From positions 33,251,634-33,315,633 of the forward strand of contig JAMXIF010001253.1 in assembly GCA_028583685.1 (NCBI GenBank): a stretch of DNA of 64,000 bases. The letters run 5' to 3'. Under the pieces are notes generated by a model that made no database searches, was not told where the DNA came from, and worked only from the letters and a program-made list of their open reading frames with translations. Below are positions 1 through 10,382 of the stretch, in pieces (within the stretch, counting starts at the first letter, position 1; every line of letters begins with the position of its first letter). Origin of the DNA: Petaurus breviceps papuanus. Its lineage: Eukaryota; Chordata; Mammalia; Diprotodontia; Petauridae. The translations under genes were made by a program, and so were the position numbers.

Positions 1-195
1 CTGCCGCTGCCTCTGCTGCTGCCGCAACCGCAACCGCCGCCAACCGCAGGACCGTTAGCTCGGCTTTTTTTTTTTCTCTCTCTTTCCGCTTTCTCTTGCT
101 CCGCCCCTTCCTGCTACGTCAGCAAACCGCAGGACCGCTAGCTCGGCTCAGAAAACCGCAGGACCGCTTTCTCTTGCTCTGCTACGTCAGCATGT
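1..195. repeat. GC/CpG-rich imperfect tandem repeat with CRE-like sites
   Basis: Two imperfect units are visible, 41-124 and 125-192. Each opens with AACCGCAGGACCG and TAGCTCGGCT and closes with GCTACGTCAGCA (113-124 and 181-192). A third AACCGCAGGACCG lies inside unit 2 at about 154-167. A pyrimidine tract and a GC-box-like CCGCCCC occur in unit 1. TACGTCA is the complement of the CREB/ATF-type TGACGTA. CpG density is far above the rest of the window. It could be the end of a promoter, an LTR or a LINE 5' UTR, but the window edge cuts it and I cannot name it. Confidence 0.6.
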
Positions 196-227
196 CCATG
201 GGGCATGGGAGATCTTTAAATCCCATA

Positions 228-288
228 ACCCTTACAGGCAGACAGAGATTAAATGACCTGCCCAGGATCACACAGCTAGTGTCTTAGA
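228..288 (-). repeat. CORE-SINE fragment (MIR/MAR1 core)
   Basis: Antisense CORE domain: TTACAGGCAGACAG followed by a diverged GTTAAGTGACTTGCCC and CACACAGCTAGT. Neither the tRNA head nor a tail is present. Confidence 0.6.
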
Positions 289-641
289 TGGCCTGGATAA
301 AGTGTTCAGGGAGGAGCAGCACCTCTGGTGTGAGGGCTGCTGAACCCTATCCAGGGCTGCTCATCCACCTTTGGCATCTACCTGGCACTCCACTCTCTCC
401 TGTGGCTCCAAGAAGTTGTAGCATAGGAAACAGCCATATCCTGGTAAATTGTCTCAGCAGAGGCTAAACCAGGTGGAGGGTAACTGATTGGTGAGCTCAG
501 GAGATGTCTATCTCAAGCAGGTGAAGGCTTCCATTGGTGGAATGGTCAGCTGAGAACAATTTGTTCCAATGGTCATGAAGATACCTAAGGCAGGCACTTG
601 GCCACAGGAAGTAAAGACATTATGTATGTATGTGTGTATGT

Positions 642-890
642 GGGGCACCTGGGTGGTTCAGTGGATAGAGTGCTGGGCCTGAAGTCAGGAAGACTCATCT
701 TTCTTAGTTCAAACCTGACCTTACACACTTATTAGCTGTGTGACCTTGGGCAAGTCACTTAACCTTGTTTGCCTTAGTTCCTCAAACTATAAAATGAGCT
801 GTAGAAGGAAATGAAAAACTACTCTAGTATCTTTGTCAAAAAAATGCCAAATGGGGTCACAGAAATGATGGAAATGACTGAACAACAACA
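642..890 (+). repeat. MAR1-type SINE
   Basis: Nearly full-length marsupial CORE-SINE. The tRNA-like head (GTGGATAGAGTGCTGGGCCT) is followed by the CORE (GTGTGACCTTGGGCAAGTC), the CCAAATGGGGTCAC block and the tail ACTGAACAACAACA. It is flanked by similar TGTAT/TGTG-rich sequence that probably derives from the target duplication. Confidence 0.9.
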
Positions 891-899
891 TGTATATGT

Positions 900-2030
900 G
901 TGTAGACATTTATTAAAAAGCAGAGCAATGAGGAATAAAAGGGAAAGGGGCAAAAAATAATGTAGAGAAAATTAAGTGAGCCCGAGTGAACTTAGGCGAC
1001 TATGTACCTGACAGGGAACACATGATGTACGCACAAAGGACGAGATGGCTTCTTTGTTCAGTGTTTACAAGGACTACTCATGCTAATCATCTCAAGTCCC
1101 TCAGGGCTCTTTCTTTGGACAGTGCCTCCCATAGTCCATGTTGCATTATTAGCCACTTTAGATGCCAAATGAATCATGTTAGACTCTTCAGGGGGGAAAA
1201 TGCCACCTTTTAATCATCTTTCTTAAAGAAAGGTGCTAACTGTGAGCCTATTAGCATGTGTGGAGAAAGATAATTAGAAAAAAAAACAGCGATTAAACAA
1301 AAAATTAATTTCAGAATGTTTAGTGTCTGCAGAGGAAGAAGCCTAAAGATGTTTGTTTCAGATGGCTTCTTTCGAGGGGGAACTTGATTCCCTATGGAGG
1401 CTCAGAATTTCTGATGGGGACAAGAATGAACTCATTGCAAGTCCAGTCCAAGGAGGAGTTCCCTCATGTGTGAAACAGGTCTGTTGGGTTTGCAAGGGTC
1501 AGGGTGGCCTCATCCCAGGTGTGAAAGTAAATACACAGGCTCAAGCAGCCCGGCCCTAAGTTACTCAGAAAGATTTTACTAGCCCTAGAATCAGAATCAT
1601 TATTTTGCATTCAACACATAAATCTCTTAGCAACCCAAAACATTTAACTGTGCAGTGTAAATGAGTAGCCATGAGAAAACAAGTGAACTCTAAAGGTTGC
1701 TGAGAAAATCTGGCGTCTCCTGCTTAGAGGCATTGAACTTAAGGGGGCTGAGCTTTTAAGTGGCCCTTTGTAACTATGCCCAAGAAGACATCAAACGCTT
1801 TTATGAGAGGGGTGGGCCTTCTGCTTCCTATGTACTAATGGAGGTAAAAGGCAGGTGAACATTATTCAGTGATGCCTATGGAATATGACTGGACTATAAT
1901 CATTCCACTCTGTTGTCTCATCAACCACTTTGGTACATCATGGACTTCTTTTCATTTCCTGTGGCCAAGCATGGCATGGGTTACAAAGTGAAGGATGACA
2001 GAGCTCCACATTTTGTTTCTTTTTTTTTTT
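900..2030. other. Repeat-poor block, candidate conserved non-coding DNA
   Basis: I recognise no interspersed repeat here. Complexity is high and homeobox-type TAAT/ATTA cores are frequent, for example GCATTATTAGCC near 1145 and AAAATTAATTT near 1305. A 68-codon open frame at 1353-1559 has an AG-like acceptor and a GT nearby, but its product resembles nothing I know and it looks fortuitous. Confidence 0.4.
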
Positions 2031-2285
2031 AAAGCAGATCTGAGAATTATTGATGTGTATTTATAGCACCACTGTGTATTTCGTAATTCAAAGAATCCAA
2101 AAAAGCCTTATTTTGCCAAGGGCTGGGACAGATTTAGGAATTCATACCTGGATCTTTGTAATTGTCTCCTAGTTGGTCTCACTGTCTCCAGCTTCCTCAT
2201 CTCTCCTTTAATTCATCATAAATTTTGATCCTGTGGAGTTTCACTTCTCTGAGGAAAGAGGCATGTTCTAGGTGGGAGAAAATTG

Positions 2286-2740
2286 GGTGATGGAGTCAGA
2301 AAGAATGGGGTCAAATTTTGGCTTTGCCTCCTATTAACTCTTTGACTTTGAATAAATTATAGCCTCACTGCCTTGGTTTTCTCATCTGCAAAATGGAGAT
2401 AGTAACGCCTACCATACCTACCTCACATGGAATTTCTTTGTTTTCATATCTCTTTGTACTTCCCAAGTACACTTAATAATAAATTCTTATGTGTATATCT
2501 CTTAATCTTCCTTACTAGGCTATAAACTCCTTGAAGAAGGGGGGGCATTATATTTTCCTTATATTATTATTATCATACTTATATTTTGATCAGTGCCTAT
2601 AACTTATTAGATAATATGTTCTTAATAAATACTGATGGAGGAATTAATAAATCAAATGAGTTAATATATATGCTTTCACCCTGAAAAGCCTAAAGTACTT
2701 TACAAATATAAGGTATTTTTATATATAGTAATGATGATTT
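2286..2740 (+). repeat. MIR/THER SINE split by an L2 fragment
   Basis: The MIR body at 2286-2436 (TTTTCTCATCTGCAAAATGG, then CCTACCTCAC) resumes at about 2653 with ATGAGTTAATATATATG and the AAAGTACTTTACAAATAT tail. The 2437-2652 segment between them is a separate L2 3' end. Confidence 0.75.
2437..2652 (+). repeat. L2 LINE 3' end
   Basis: It shows the L2 terminal pattern: CTATAAACTCCTTGAAGAAG, then CAGTGCCTATAAC and TTCTTAATAAATACT. It lies within a MIR, so it inserted later or was carried in by rearrangement. Confidence 0.7.
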
Positions 2741-3166
2741 TGTTGTTCAGTCTTTTTGGTCTTGTCTGACTCTTCCTGACCCCATTTGGAGTTTTTTTTC
2801 TTTTTCTGGAGCGGGGAAGGAAAGGCAATTGAGACTAAGTGACTTGCCCAAGGTCATGCAGCTAGTAAGTGTCAAGTATCTGAGGCTGGAATTGGCTCCA
2901 GCTCCTTCTTGACTCCAGGGATGGTGCTCTATTCACTTTGCTACCTAGCTGCCCCATTTGGAGTTTTCTTGGCAAAGATACTGGAGTGGTTTGCTATTTC
3001 TTTCTCCAGCTCATTTGACAGATGAGGAGATTGAGGCAGACAGGGTTAAGTGATTTGCCTAGGATCACACAGCTAGTGAGTGTGTGAGGCCAGTTTTGAG
3101 CTGAGGAAGATCGGTCTTCCTGACTCCAAGCCTAGTACTCTATCAACAATGCCACCCACCTGCCCC
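2741..3166 (-). repeat. MAR1-type SINE, host of a second SINE
   Basis: Antisense MAR1 running from TGTTGTTCAG (tail) to CCACCTGCCCC (head). The flanking AGTAATGATGAT on the left (about 2729) and AGTAATGATAAT on the right (3167-3178) form the target duplication. It is interrupted by a shorter SINE at 2796-2955. Confidence 0.92.
2796..2955 (-). repeat. Short poly(A) SINE (SINE1/WALLSI type) nested in MAR1
   Basis: It begins with a T-rich tail and ends with ACCTAGCTGCCCC. The duplicated target ATTTGGAGTTTT is present at 2784-2795 and 2956-2967, so removal restores an uninterrupted MAR1. The poly(A) tail and the target duplication fit L1-type mobilisation. Confidence 0.9.
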
Positions 3167-3174
3167 AGTAATGA

Positions 3175-3280
3175 TAATAGCTAGCATTCATGTAACACTT
3201 CAGGTTTTGCAAAAGCACTTTCCATATGTTATATCATTTGATCCTCACAACAGCCTTGGGTTCTACATGCAGATATTATC
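3175..3280 (-). repeat. MIR/THER SINE fragment
   Basis: AATAGCTAGCATTCATGTA, then TTTGCAAAAGCACTTT and CATTTGATCCTCACAACAGC are the antisense 3' half of MIR. Confidence 0.75.
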
Positions 3281-3417
3281 CTTGGACTCTCTTCTTTCCT
3301 CCATCTCAGAATGATTTTAAGTATGAGAAAATAGACTATTGCTGATTTGGTGACTGGTTCAATAAGCATTAAGAAAAGAATGGCCTGTGAACATACTTTT
3401 GGCATATATTCTTATCA

Positions 3418-3458
3418 TCATAGCTAGAATTATATAGCACCTACTGTATGCCAGGCAC

Positions 3459-3490
<32 letters not shown>

Positions 3491-3686
3491 ATCTTTTTTG
3501 ATCCTTGCACCAACTCTGAGAGGTAAGTACTATTATTATTCCCATTTTACAGATGAGGAAACCAAAGCAAATTGAGGTTAAATGACTTTTGAAGGTCAGC
3601 CAGTGAGTATCTAAGAACAAACTTAAACTCAGTTTTTTTCTGACTCCAGGTCCAGAACTCTGTGCACTATTCTTCTACCTCATATA
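3418..3686 (-). repeat. MIR/THER SINE with an internal (TA)n
   Basis: The antisense MIR contains ACTGTATGCCAGGCACTG, a TA run at 3464-3490, CCATTTTACAGATGAGGAAA and CTGACTCCAGGTCCAGAACT. The dinucleotide run sits where the element's low-complexity stretch would be. Confidence 0.85.
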
Positions 3687-3689
3687 TAG

Positions 3690-4240
3690 TATAAAAGTTC
3701 AGATTCCAACCTGCGAGGTCCATTTCCAGCAACTCCACTTAATTTGGTATCTTCTTTGAGAATTTACCTACTTTGGTGCTTGAATATTTTTTATATAGGT
3801 GAAAGCTTCCCAGCTTCCCCAAATCATTTGTTAGATAGTTAAGCAACCTTCGGAACTAGAAACTTTTGCCACCAGTCTATCTTACATCTCTCCCAGTGGA
3901 GTAAAAGACCATTTATTTATTCTCCAGGTAAGATGAGGAGCCATAAACTGCCACTTTCTAATCTCTAACATGAAGTTGGCTCATGGTCCCTTTCAGCTCT
4001 AGATAATTCATGTTTTTTTTGGCTCCATCCAGGCTTGTTTTGAGGAAAGTTCTTGGCAAACCTTAAAACACTAAGTCAATGCAAGCTATTGTCATTATAT
4101 CTATTAGTCTTCATTATTGCTTTATATACTTGCAAGTTATTGAGTCACCCCATGGCTATCTCTTCTCGTCTTAACTCTCTCTATGGCTCTAATTTGAGAA
4201 CCTTTTTATTATAATCATTACTCTCAGGATTTTAGCATTT
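3690..4240. other. Unassigned non-coding stretch
   Basis: AT-rich sequence of ordinary complexity. I see no open frame of note and no repeat I can name. Confidence 0.3.
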
Positions 4241-4274
4241 AAAAATCATGGTTATTTAACTTGGCATCCCAGAG

Positions 4275-4680
4275 AGGCAGAATGACATGGTGGGCAGGGT
4301 ATTGGTGTGGAGCAAGCATAAACTGGGTTCAAACCTTCCATCTCATTTATGACCATGACTTCTGCATCTTTCATGGCTATAAAATACCCATAGTATTTAT
4401 TTCACAGGATGGTTGTAAGGTTTAAATGAGGTCAGAGAAACACTGAGTTGGAGATGGAAGGGACCTTAGTGTCCATCAGATTCAATTGTCTCATTTCACA
4501 GATGAGGAAACTGAGATACAGAAAAGTAAAGTGGCAGCTGAATAAGTATCTGAGATGGGAATTATGCCTTTCTTCCTCAATCCAGGTCAGTGCTCTAACC
4601 ATTACACCAAGAAAATTTATGTGAAGCACTTTGAAAACCTGAAAATGCTATAGAAATATCAGCTACCATCTATCATCAGC
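4275..4680 (+). repeat. MIR SINE split by an antisense MIR-type SINE
   Basis: The plus-strand MIR at 4275-4432 ends at GGTTTAAATGAG and resumes at about 4614 with GTGAAGCACTTTGAAAACCT. An antisense MIR-type copy lies between (4433-4613): GATGGAAGGGACCTTAGTG, then TCACAGATGAGGAAACTGAG. Confidence 0.75.
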
Positions 4681-4734
4681 ATCAGCATTAACAACAGCAG
4701 CAGCGGCGGTGGCATCATTACCACCAAGTAGATG

Positions 4735-4940
4735 TTGTGGGGTATGGCAGAAAGAGCACTAGCTCTGAAGTCACAAGTCCTGGCTTCATCATCTCTCCTC
4801 TCCTGCTTTCTCCTCTGTGACCCTGAACAAATTCCTTTGACCTCCCTAGACCTGATTTCCTTCATTTATATAATAACGGGATTGGAGATGATGGCCTCTA
4901 AGGTTCTTCCAGATCCAGATCAGTGAGCTATAAGACTGTA
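4735..4940 (+). repeat. MIR/THER SINE
   Basis: Plus-strand MIR with GGCAGAAAGAGCACTAGCTC, CTCTGTGACCCTGAAC, and the 3' GATGGCCTCTAAGGTTCTTC. Confidence 0.8.
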
Positions 4941-4944
4941 ATAT

Positions 4945-5312
4945 CTTTGGGGTCAAGGGTCAGATCTATATTTTTGGGGGGGATCTCCCATAGCAGCTAG
5001 GGGCAGCTAGGTGGCATAGTGGATAGAGCATTGGACCTGGAGTCAGGAAGACTGAGCTAGAATCCAGCCTCAGAAACTTACTAGTTGCATGACCCTGGGC
5101 AAGTCACTTAACCCTATTTACCTCAGTTTCCTTACCTGTCAAATGAGCTAGAGAAAGAAATGGCAAACCACTTCATTATCTTTGATAAGAAAACCCCAAA
5201 TGGGGTCATGAAGAGTCAGACACGACTGAAAAAGGACTGAACAAAAATAAACAACAAAACCCACAGCACAGTGCCTCATATATACTCCGTTCTCAGTCAA
5301 TATTTGCTGATT
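4945..5312 (+). repeat. L2 3' end interrupted by MAR1
   Basis: The L2 end is split. CTTTGGGGTCAAGGGTCAG lies at 4945-4998 and CACAGCACAGTGCCTC with TCAATATTTGCTGA at 5262-5312. The near-repeat CCCATAGCAG/CCCACAGCAC at the junctions is the likely MAR1 target duplication. Confidence 0.7.
4999..5260 (+). repeat. MAR1-type SINE
   Basis: Full-length: GGGGCAGCTAGGTGGCATAG head, CCCTGGGCAAGTCACTTAAC core, CCCCAAATGGGGTCATG, and tail GTCAGACACGACTGAA. The tail matches the Bov-B-like end known for Mar-1. Confidence 0.93.
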
Positions 5313-5339
5313 TAGTGTTTGGTTACTTCTCCTTGTATT

Positions 5340-5460
5340 TAAGAAGCATTTATTAAGGGCCTGCTAGGCTATAGCTAGTACTTGGTGAGGTGCTGAGAAT
5401 GCCAAGACAAAAAGGAATGAGTCTCTGCTTCAAGGAGCTTACATTCTATTGTGAAAGAGG
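5340..5460 (-). repeat. L2 LINE 3' end, antisense
   Basis: AAGCATTTATTAAGGGCCTG, then CTCTGCTTCAAGGAGCTTAC is the reverse complement of the L2 3' terminus. Confidence 0.7.
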
Positions 5461-5789
5461 AAACATAGAGGAAGATAAGGGTGTTCATGTTGTTCTCCCT
5501 ATGGTCCCAGATTTTCCCCACTCCTCTGACACCGAGGAGCATGCATATTCAATGACACAATTCTCTATTAAAAGTCTACTTGGATCTGAGTATAGTGGGA
5601 GGGTTACTCAGGAAAAAATAATTGCTAAATGGTTGGTGAAATGCACAACATAGTCTAAGTTTGTTTTGCTAGAGATGAACACTTAAGTCCTGATGTTTTA
5701 CCAGAGAGGGGAATGTCCATTCTGGGAGCTATGTCTGGTGATACAGATCAATAATTCCCTTGTAACTTAACAGTTTTAGATAGCTGCAC

Positions 5790-6160
5790 CAGGCATTGTG
5801 TAGTTAAGTGACTTGCCCATAGGCACACAAGTGAATATATGTTAGGCAAGACTGGTATTTTTCCTAATAGGCAGCTAAGTGGTACACTGGCTAGAGTGCT
5901 GAGTCTGAAGTCAGGAAGGAAGACTCATGTTCCTGAATTCAAATTCGACCTCAGACACTTACTAGTTGTGTGACCCTGGCTAAGTCACCCAATCCTGTTT
6001 GCTTCAGTCTCCTCATCTGTCAAATGAGCTGGAGAAGGAAATGGGAACCACTCTAGTATCTTTGCCAAGAAAACCCCAAATGGGGTCATGAAGAGTTGGA
6101 AATTACTGAACACCAACATTTTTTCTAATCTCAGCCTTCTGTCTAGTATGCTAACCGTCG
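5790..6160 (-). repeat. MIR SINE interrupted by MAR1
   Basis: The antisense MIR at 5790-5868 (AGTTAAGTGACTTGCCC) continues at 6118-6160 (TCTAATCTCAGCCTTCTGTC). The intervening MAR1 is flanked by ATTTTTCCTAAT and ATTTTTTCTAAT. Confidence 0.7.
5869..6117 (+). repeat. MAR1-type SINE
   Basis: Head AGGCAGCTAAGTGG, core GTGTGACCCTGGCTAAGTC, GCCAAGAAAACCCCAAATGG, tail ATTACTGAACACCAACA. It is inserted into an older MIR. Confidence 0.9.
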
Positions 6161-6639
6161 TTCCTTTTTTTCTGCTTAGGCTGTGGTTATCTAAACATGG
6201 TAGTAAAAGCTCATCATGTCTTTTTAAATACCTGGGCAACTCACTGACTATTCACAAACCTTTTCATGACCACAGATGAACCAATGGATCACTAAAGGAC
6301 AAAGTATTAGGGGGTAAAGAGTTACCACTGATCAGAGAGGAAATGAACATATGGGAAGGTAAAATCATGATTTGAGAGGGGAAAAAGTGATGTGTTAGTA
6401 CCTGGGAATTGAAATCCTATTGGGCTTATTTCATAAAAGTAAGTACCTCTCTTAAAGAAATGACAGACTGCTTCTAGTATGGTATTTTTTTTTCCTGGGT
6501 AGCAGAAAATTATATTTTAGGAGAATCTGCCAAGAGGAAGGAATAAATAGAGGAAGACTTTTCCCATTGCCTATTTTTTCAGAGGAAATTTTATTTTTGT
6601 AGTATTTCCTCTCCAACTTCTGGCTTTCTAAATCAGTCA

Positions 6640-8930
6640 ATAATAATAACCTGAGATGTGACCTTTCTTTCCGGTTTAAAATTCATAAAATAATTAGGTT
6701 ACGGTTCCTGATGTTGATATTTGCTTTACGGTAATTCATAGCTGATAGTTTAATTGAATTTTCATGTGTCTGAAGCAGATGCTGGAAGCCAACTCCCACA
6801 CCAGTGCGGAAATGTTAGTCATGCAAATTTAAAATAAAGCATCTCCTTATTGTTCATTCCCACGTTTATCTACATCTCCTGCTCCAGCTGATTTAACAAT
6901 CGACTCATTTAATTACCCACATTGACACCAGTCATAGGATTTATGAATTTAATTAGGAGTGGCCTCTAATAGAGAAATCCACAAAAAGTTCAAATCTCGA
7001 GTCTAAGACAAATATTCGGATAGGCTTATTGTTTTTTATCAGCAATGGGCAGAGAACAAAATTAATATTGGTCCTCATTATCCCAAGAGTTCTTGAAATT
7101 TTGCATTTTATACTCCAAGAAAAATATTGTATAGCTCTCTTGATTAATGTCACAGCATGCTGAATGTATTTTTGGTTCAGTGACTTACATCTTTTTGAAA
7201 ACAGACACATGCATCATGAGGTGTTAAAATAACAGATCCCTGAGTTCCATTACAACATACAAAATATGGGGGATTCACAGTAATTATAGACAAACTTATA
7301 AATAATGGAACAGACTTAATCACATTGACCTTGCTCAATCATGAGCCTCTAACTAACGGGGCTTCATTAAACTTTGTCTAATTGTCCCTTAATTACTTAG
7401 AACTTTTTCTAATCTTGCCCAATCATGAGGCCCTGAGTTCTATGCTGCAGTGTCCATTTTGTTCATCGACTTACCTTGTCTATTAATTCTGTTGGTCTTC
7501 ATCTTTTCCTTGAGGGCACTCATTTCCCTGGCTTCCTTCCCTCCCTTTGTGTGTGCCTCTCAGGGAAAGCCCACACATGTCTTCAGACAAGGGATAGTCC
7601 AAATTTCTTCTCCTAGGAATTTTGCAGCCCCGAGAGACTGCCCACGTGACATAGTTGATTGAGTAGCAAGCTTTCTTTGTTCCACCAAAAATAGAACATA
7701 GGAAAATGTAATAGCGATTACATTAAAATTATCTTTAATCCTTAGGCAGTTGCAGGAAGAATATTTTCTAATGTTGGTGAATGACATATTTTCTGAAACA
7801 GGAAATCTGGCTGGTACGGGAGCCAACATTTCTTACTATACAGGGTTTCTCTTTCCTTTCAAGTACTCCAAATGGAATTTCAGTTGAGAAAAGAATGTGA
7901 CATTAAAGATGCTGTCTGAAGCTAGCACACACATTCTCTTATTGATGGATGAAATTGAATTGAGTTATATCAGCCTCAGCTCAAAACATGACAGCACTGG
8001 GTGAAGCCGGCAAAACCATTGCCTCCATTAGAAGTCAGAAATCTCCAAGACACTTCCTGGAGTTCCTGTGCACACCCTACCTGCTCAGGATATGAGGTGA
8101 AACTAAAAACCTTGCCGAGCCTCAGAAAAATTGCAGTTTGTTCCCTGAGCTCAACATACTCCCTATGACTGGGGAAGAAGGCAAGGGACACATTAGCATA
8201 AAAGATTGTTGCTCAGAAGCTAATGTTTGGTGTTTTTCATTCCCAGGGCTTTGGCAGGAGTAAAAAATGGACACGGCTACATTGTTCTGTACTCCCTATG
8301 GCTTTTCTGTGAGCTCGGTTTCCTTGGGTGGGGGATGAGTTGATAAGTGCCCAGGACCCCATGTTAGCTGCTGCATGAATTATGGGAGTGAGGTTGCCAT
8401 CAGTTGTGCCATTTTACTACTGCAGGTTCCTAAGGTTTGTCTTGTAAATATTGCAGGGTCTTATTCATTGCCACTGAGCAAATGCTTCTGGTTAGCTGAA
8501 AAATTCATCAATAAACAAATGGAAAACAAATCAGCTCAGCAATAAAGTTGAAAAATAATCAGAGGTTTGTATGGGAAACCTACAAGGTGACTTTACAGTA
8601 AGAGTGATAGCAAAATTGCCAGGATGTGACTGGAATTTCAGCAGCCAATGGCAGTAGACTGTGCAGTAGAATGCCAAATCACAGGGATATAACTGTGTAA
8701 CAATACATTTGGACTTACATAGCTGAGGAGGCTAAGTTTGCTTGTTTGTTTTTGAAGGTGAAACTGCGGGGTTGCCTGTCATGTATTGTTTCTTACAGTA
8801 GAAGAATCAGTGTGAATATTTTGTATTACTCTCATCTTCTGTGGGACTTTCTTGGGCTCTATATCATGTGGTACAACACACAGGTAAAACGTTATATCTC
8901 ATTTAATTTGTTCATTCAGTCAATCATTTG
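6640..8930. other. Long repeat-poor block, candidate conserved non-coding cluster
   Basis: About 2.3 kb without any interspersed repeat I recognise, unlike both flanks. Sequence features include an octamer ATGCAAAT at 6821-6828, TCATTTAATTACCC near 6906, GAATTTAATTAGG near 6945 and CACGTGAC near 7642. A duplicated TTGC(T/C)CAATCATGAG occurs near 7330 and 7414. Open frames up to 89 codons lie on both strands and look fortuitous. Homeobox-rich, repeat-free blocks of this kind are typical of developmental enhancers; that assignment is inference. Confidence 0.45.
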
Positions 8931-9001
8931 AATCTCAAGTTTTATCTCCTATAAACCCTTTCAAGATCTCCCCTAGATGCTAGTGCCTTCTCACCAAAAT
9001 T

Positions 9002-9242
9002 GTTGTTGTTCAGTTATTTTAATTGTATGCTATTCTTTGTGACCTAATTTGGGGTTTTCTTGGCAAAGATACTACAGTTGTTTTCCATTTTCTTCCCTAT
9101 CTCATTTTACAGATTAGGAAACTGAGGCACACAAAGTTAAGTGATTTGCCCAGGGTCACACAGCTGAGGCTACATTCAAACTCAGGAAGATGAGTCTTCC
9201 TTTATGCCCAGCACTCTATCCATTGTGCTACCTAGCTGTCCC
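9002..9242 (-). repeat. MAR1-type SINE with perfect 10-bp target duplication
   Basis: Antisense MAR1 from TGTTGTTCAGTT to GCTACCTAGCTGTCCC. CACCAAAATT occurs at 8992-9001 and again at 9243-9252, with no mismatch. Confidence 0.95.
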
Positions 9243-9339
9243 CACCAAAATTATCTTGCAATTACTTTATATTCACACATATGCTATATGTATATATATA
9301 CATACATCTTGGATTTACTTATATGTAAATGTATTATTA

Positions 9340-9465
9340 GCTTCCAGGCTAGATGCAAACTCCTTGAGGTCAGGGATTTTTTTTTATTTTTGGTCTTTTT
9401 ATTACTAACACCTAAACTATATGCCAAGCACATAGTTGGTGATTAATAAATACTTGTTCATTGCT
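9340..9465 (+). repeat. L2 LINE 3' end
   Basis: AACTCCTTGAGGTCAGGGAT, then GCCAAGCACATAGTTGGTGA and TTAATAAATACTTGTTC is a clear L2 terminus. Confidence 0.85.
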
Positions 9466-9829
9466 TGATTCAACAAGGGTTTATATTATGTTCAGACAGC
9501 AGAGTGCTAAGTGTTGGGGTCTAGTTTAGGTAAGATAATCCCTGCCCTCAGGAAGCATATGATTTAATGTCAGCACAGTCACAGAAAACTGTACTATACA
9601 ATATCACCTGGTAAGTCCCCTACAAAACAAAGTGCCATATGAATTCTGAGTGGAGAAAGACATTCCTAATGATGGAAATGGTGAAAGCTTTGTGAAGACC
9701 TTGGCAAACATAGCTAGTAATTGTGTCAATCCCTGCGTTTAGGGGTAGCTTTGTTTGGAACATTGAGAGGAAAGGTTGGTTACTGTTGATGAACTGAAAG
9801 CCTAGTTCTATCCATGTTGCCGTTGCACA

Positions 9830-10080
9830 GGTTTTATTATCAGTGGAGCACGGGGCAAAAAGGTAGTGAGAATAGAGGTAGATTTGGATTTGGGAGACCT
9901 GGGTTTGACCTCTGACATTCATTAGCTGTGTTACTATGAGTGAGTCCCTCTCACTCACTGGAACTCAGTTTCCTCATTTATAAAATGAAGATAATAATAA
10001 ACTATCAATACTTACACAGGATAGTTGTAGGGGAAGTGCTTTATGTATCTTAGATGAAACATGATACAAATGAGAACTTA
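9830..10080 (+). repeat. MIR/THER SINE
   Basis: GGGAGACCTGGGTTTGACCT, then CTCAGTTTCCTCATTTATAA and GGGAAGTGCTTTATGTATC follow the MIR order of head, core and tail. Confidence 0.8.
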
Positions 10081-10260
10081 TTTCAGTAATTAGTCTTTAA
10101 AAGGATAAGTAGGAATTCTATCCAAAGAGGGAAGGGGTGGAAATTCCAGGCAAAGGAACCAGTGTGAGCAAAGATAGTATGTGTGTACGTGTGTGTGTAT
10201 GCACTTGGGGCATGTTTAGGGAGAACAGAGAGTAGTTTGTTTAGAGTACAGAGGTTAGAG

Positions 10261-10382
10261 CATGGGTGGAGAACCTGTGGCCTCGAGGCCATATGTGGCC
10301 CTCTAGGTCCTCAAGAGCAGCCCTTTAACTGAATCCAAAAGAGGCCACATGTGGCCTCAATGTTGCAGGTTCCTCACCCTTG
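10261..10382. mobile_element. hAT-like MITE with 8-bp target duplication
   Basis: A 122-bp element with imperfect terminal inverted repeats: CATGGGTGGAGAACCTGTGG at the left, and the complement CAAGGGTGAGGAACCTGCA at the right. The flanking GGTTAGAG (10253-10260) and GGTTAGGG (10383-10390) match at 7 of 8 bases. An 8-bp duplication is the hAT hallmark. There is no coding capacity. Confidence 0.8.

Noticed and set aside
642-890. tRNA-like head of MAR1 SINEs as a possible tRNA gene
   Set aside because: It is part of a SINE, lacks a cloverleaf and has many relatives in the window.
1353-1559. Possible exon with AG before and GT after
   Set aside because: The 68-codon product resembles no protein, and acceptor and donor quality are ordinary.
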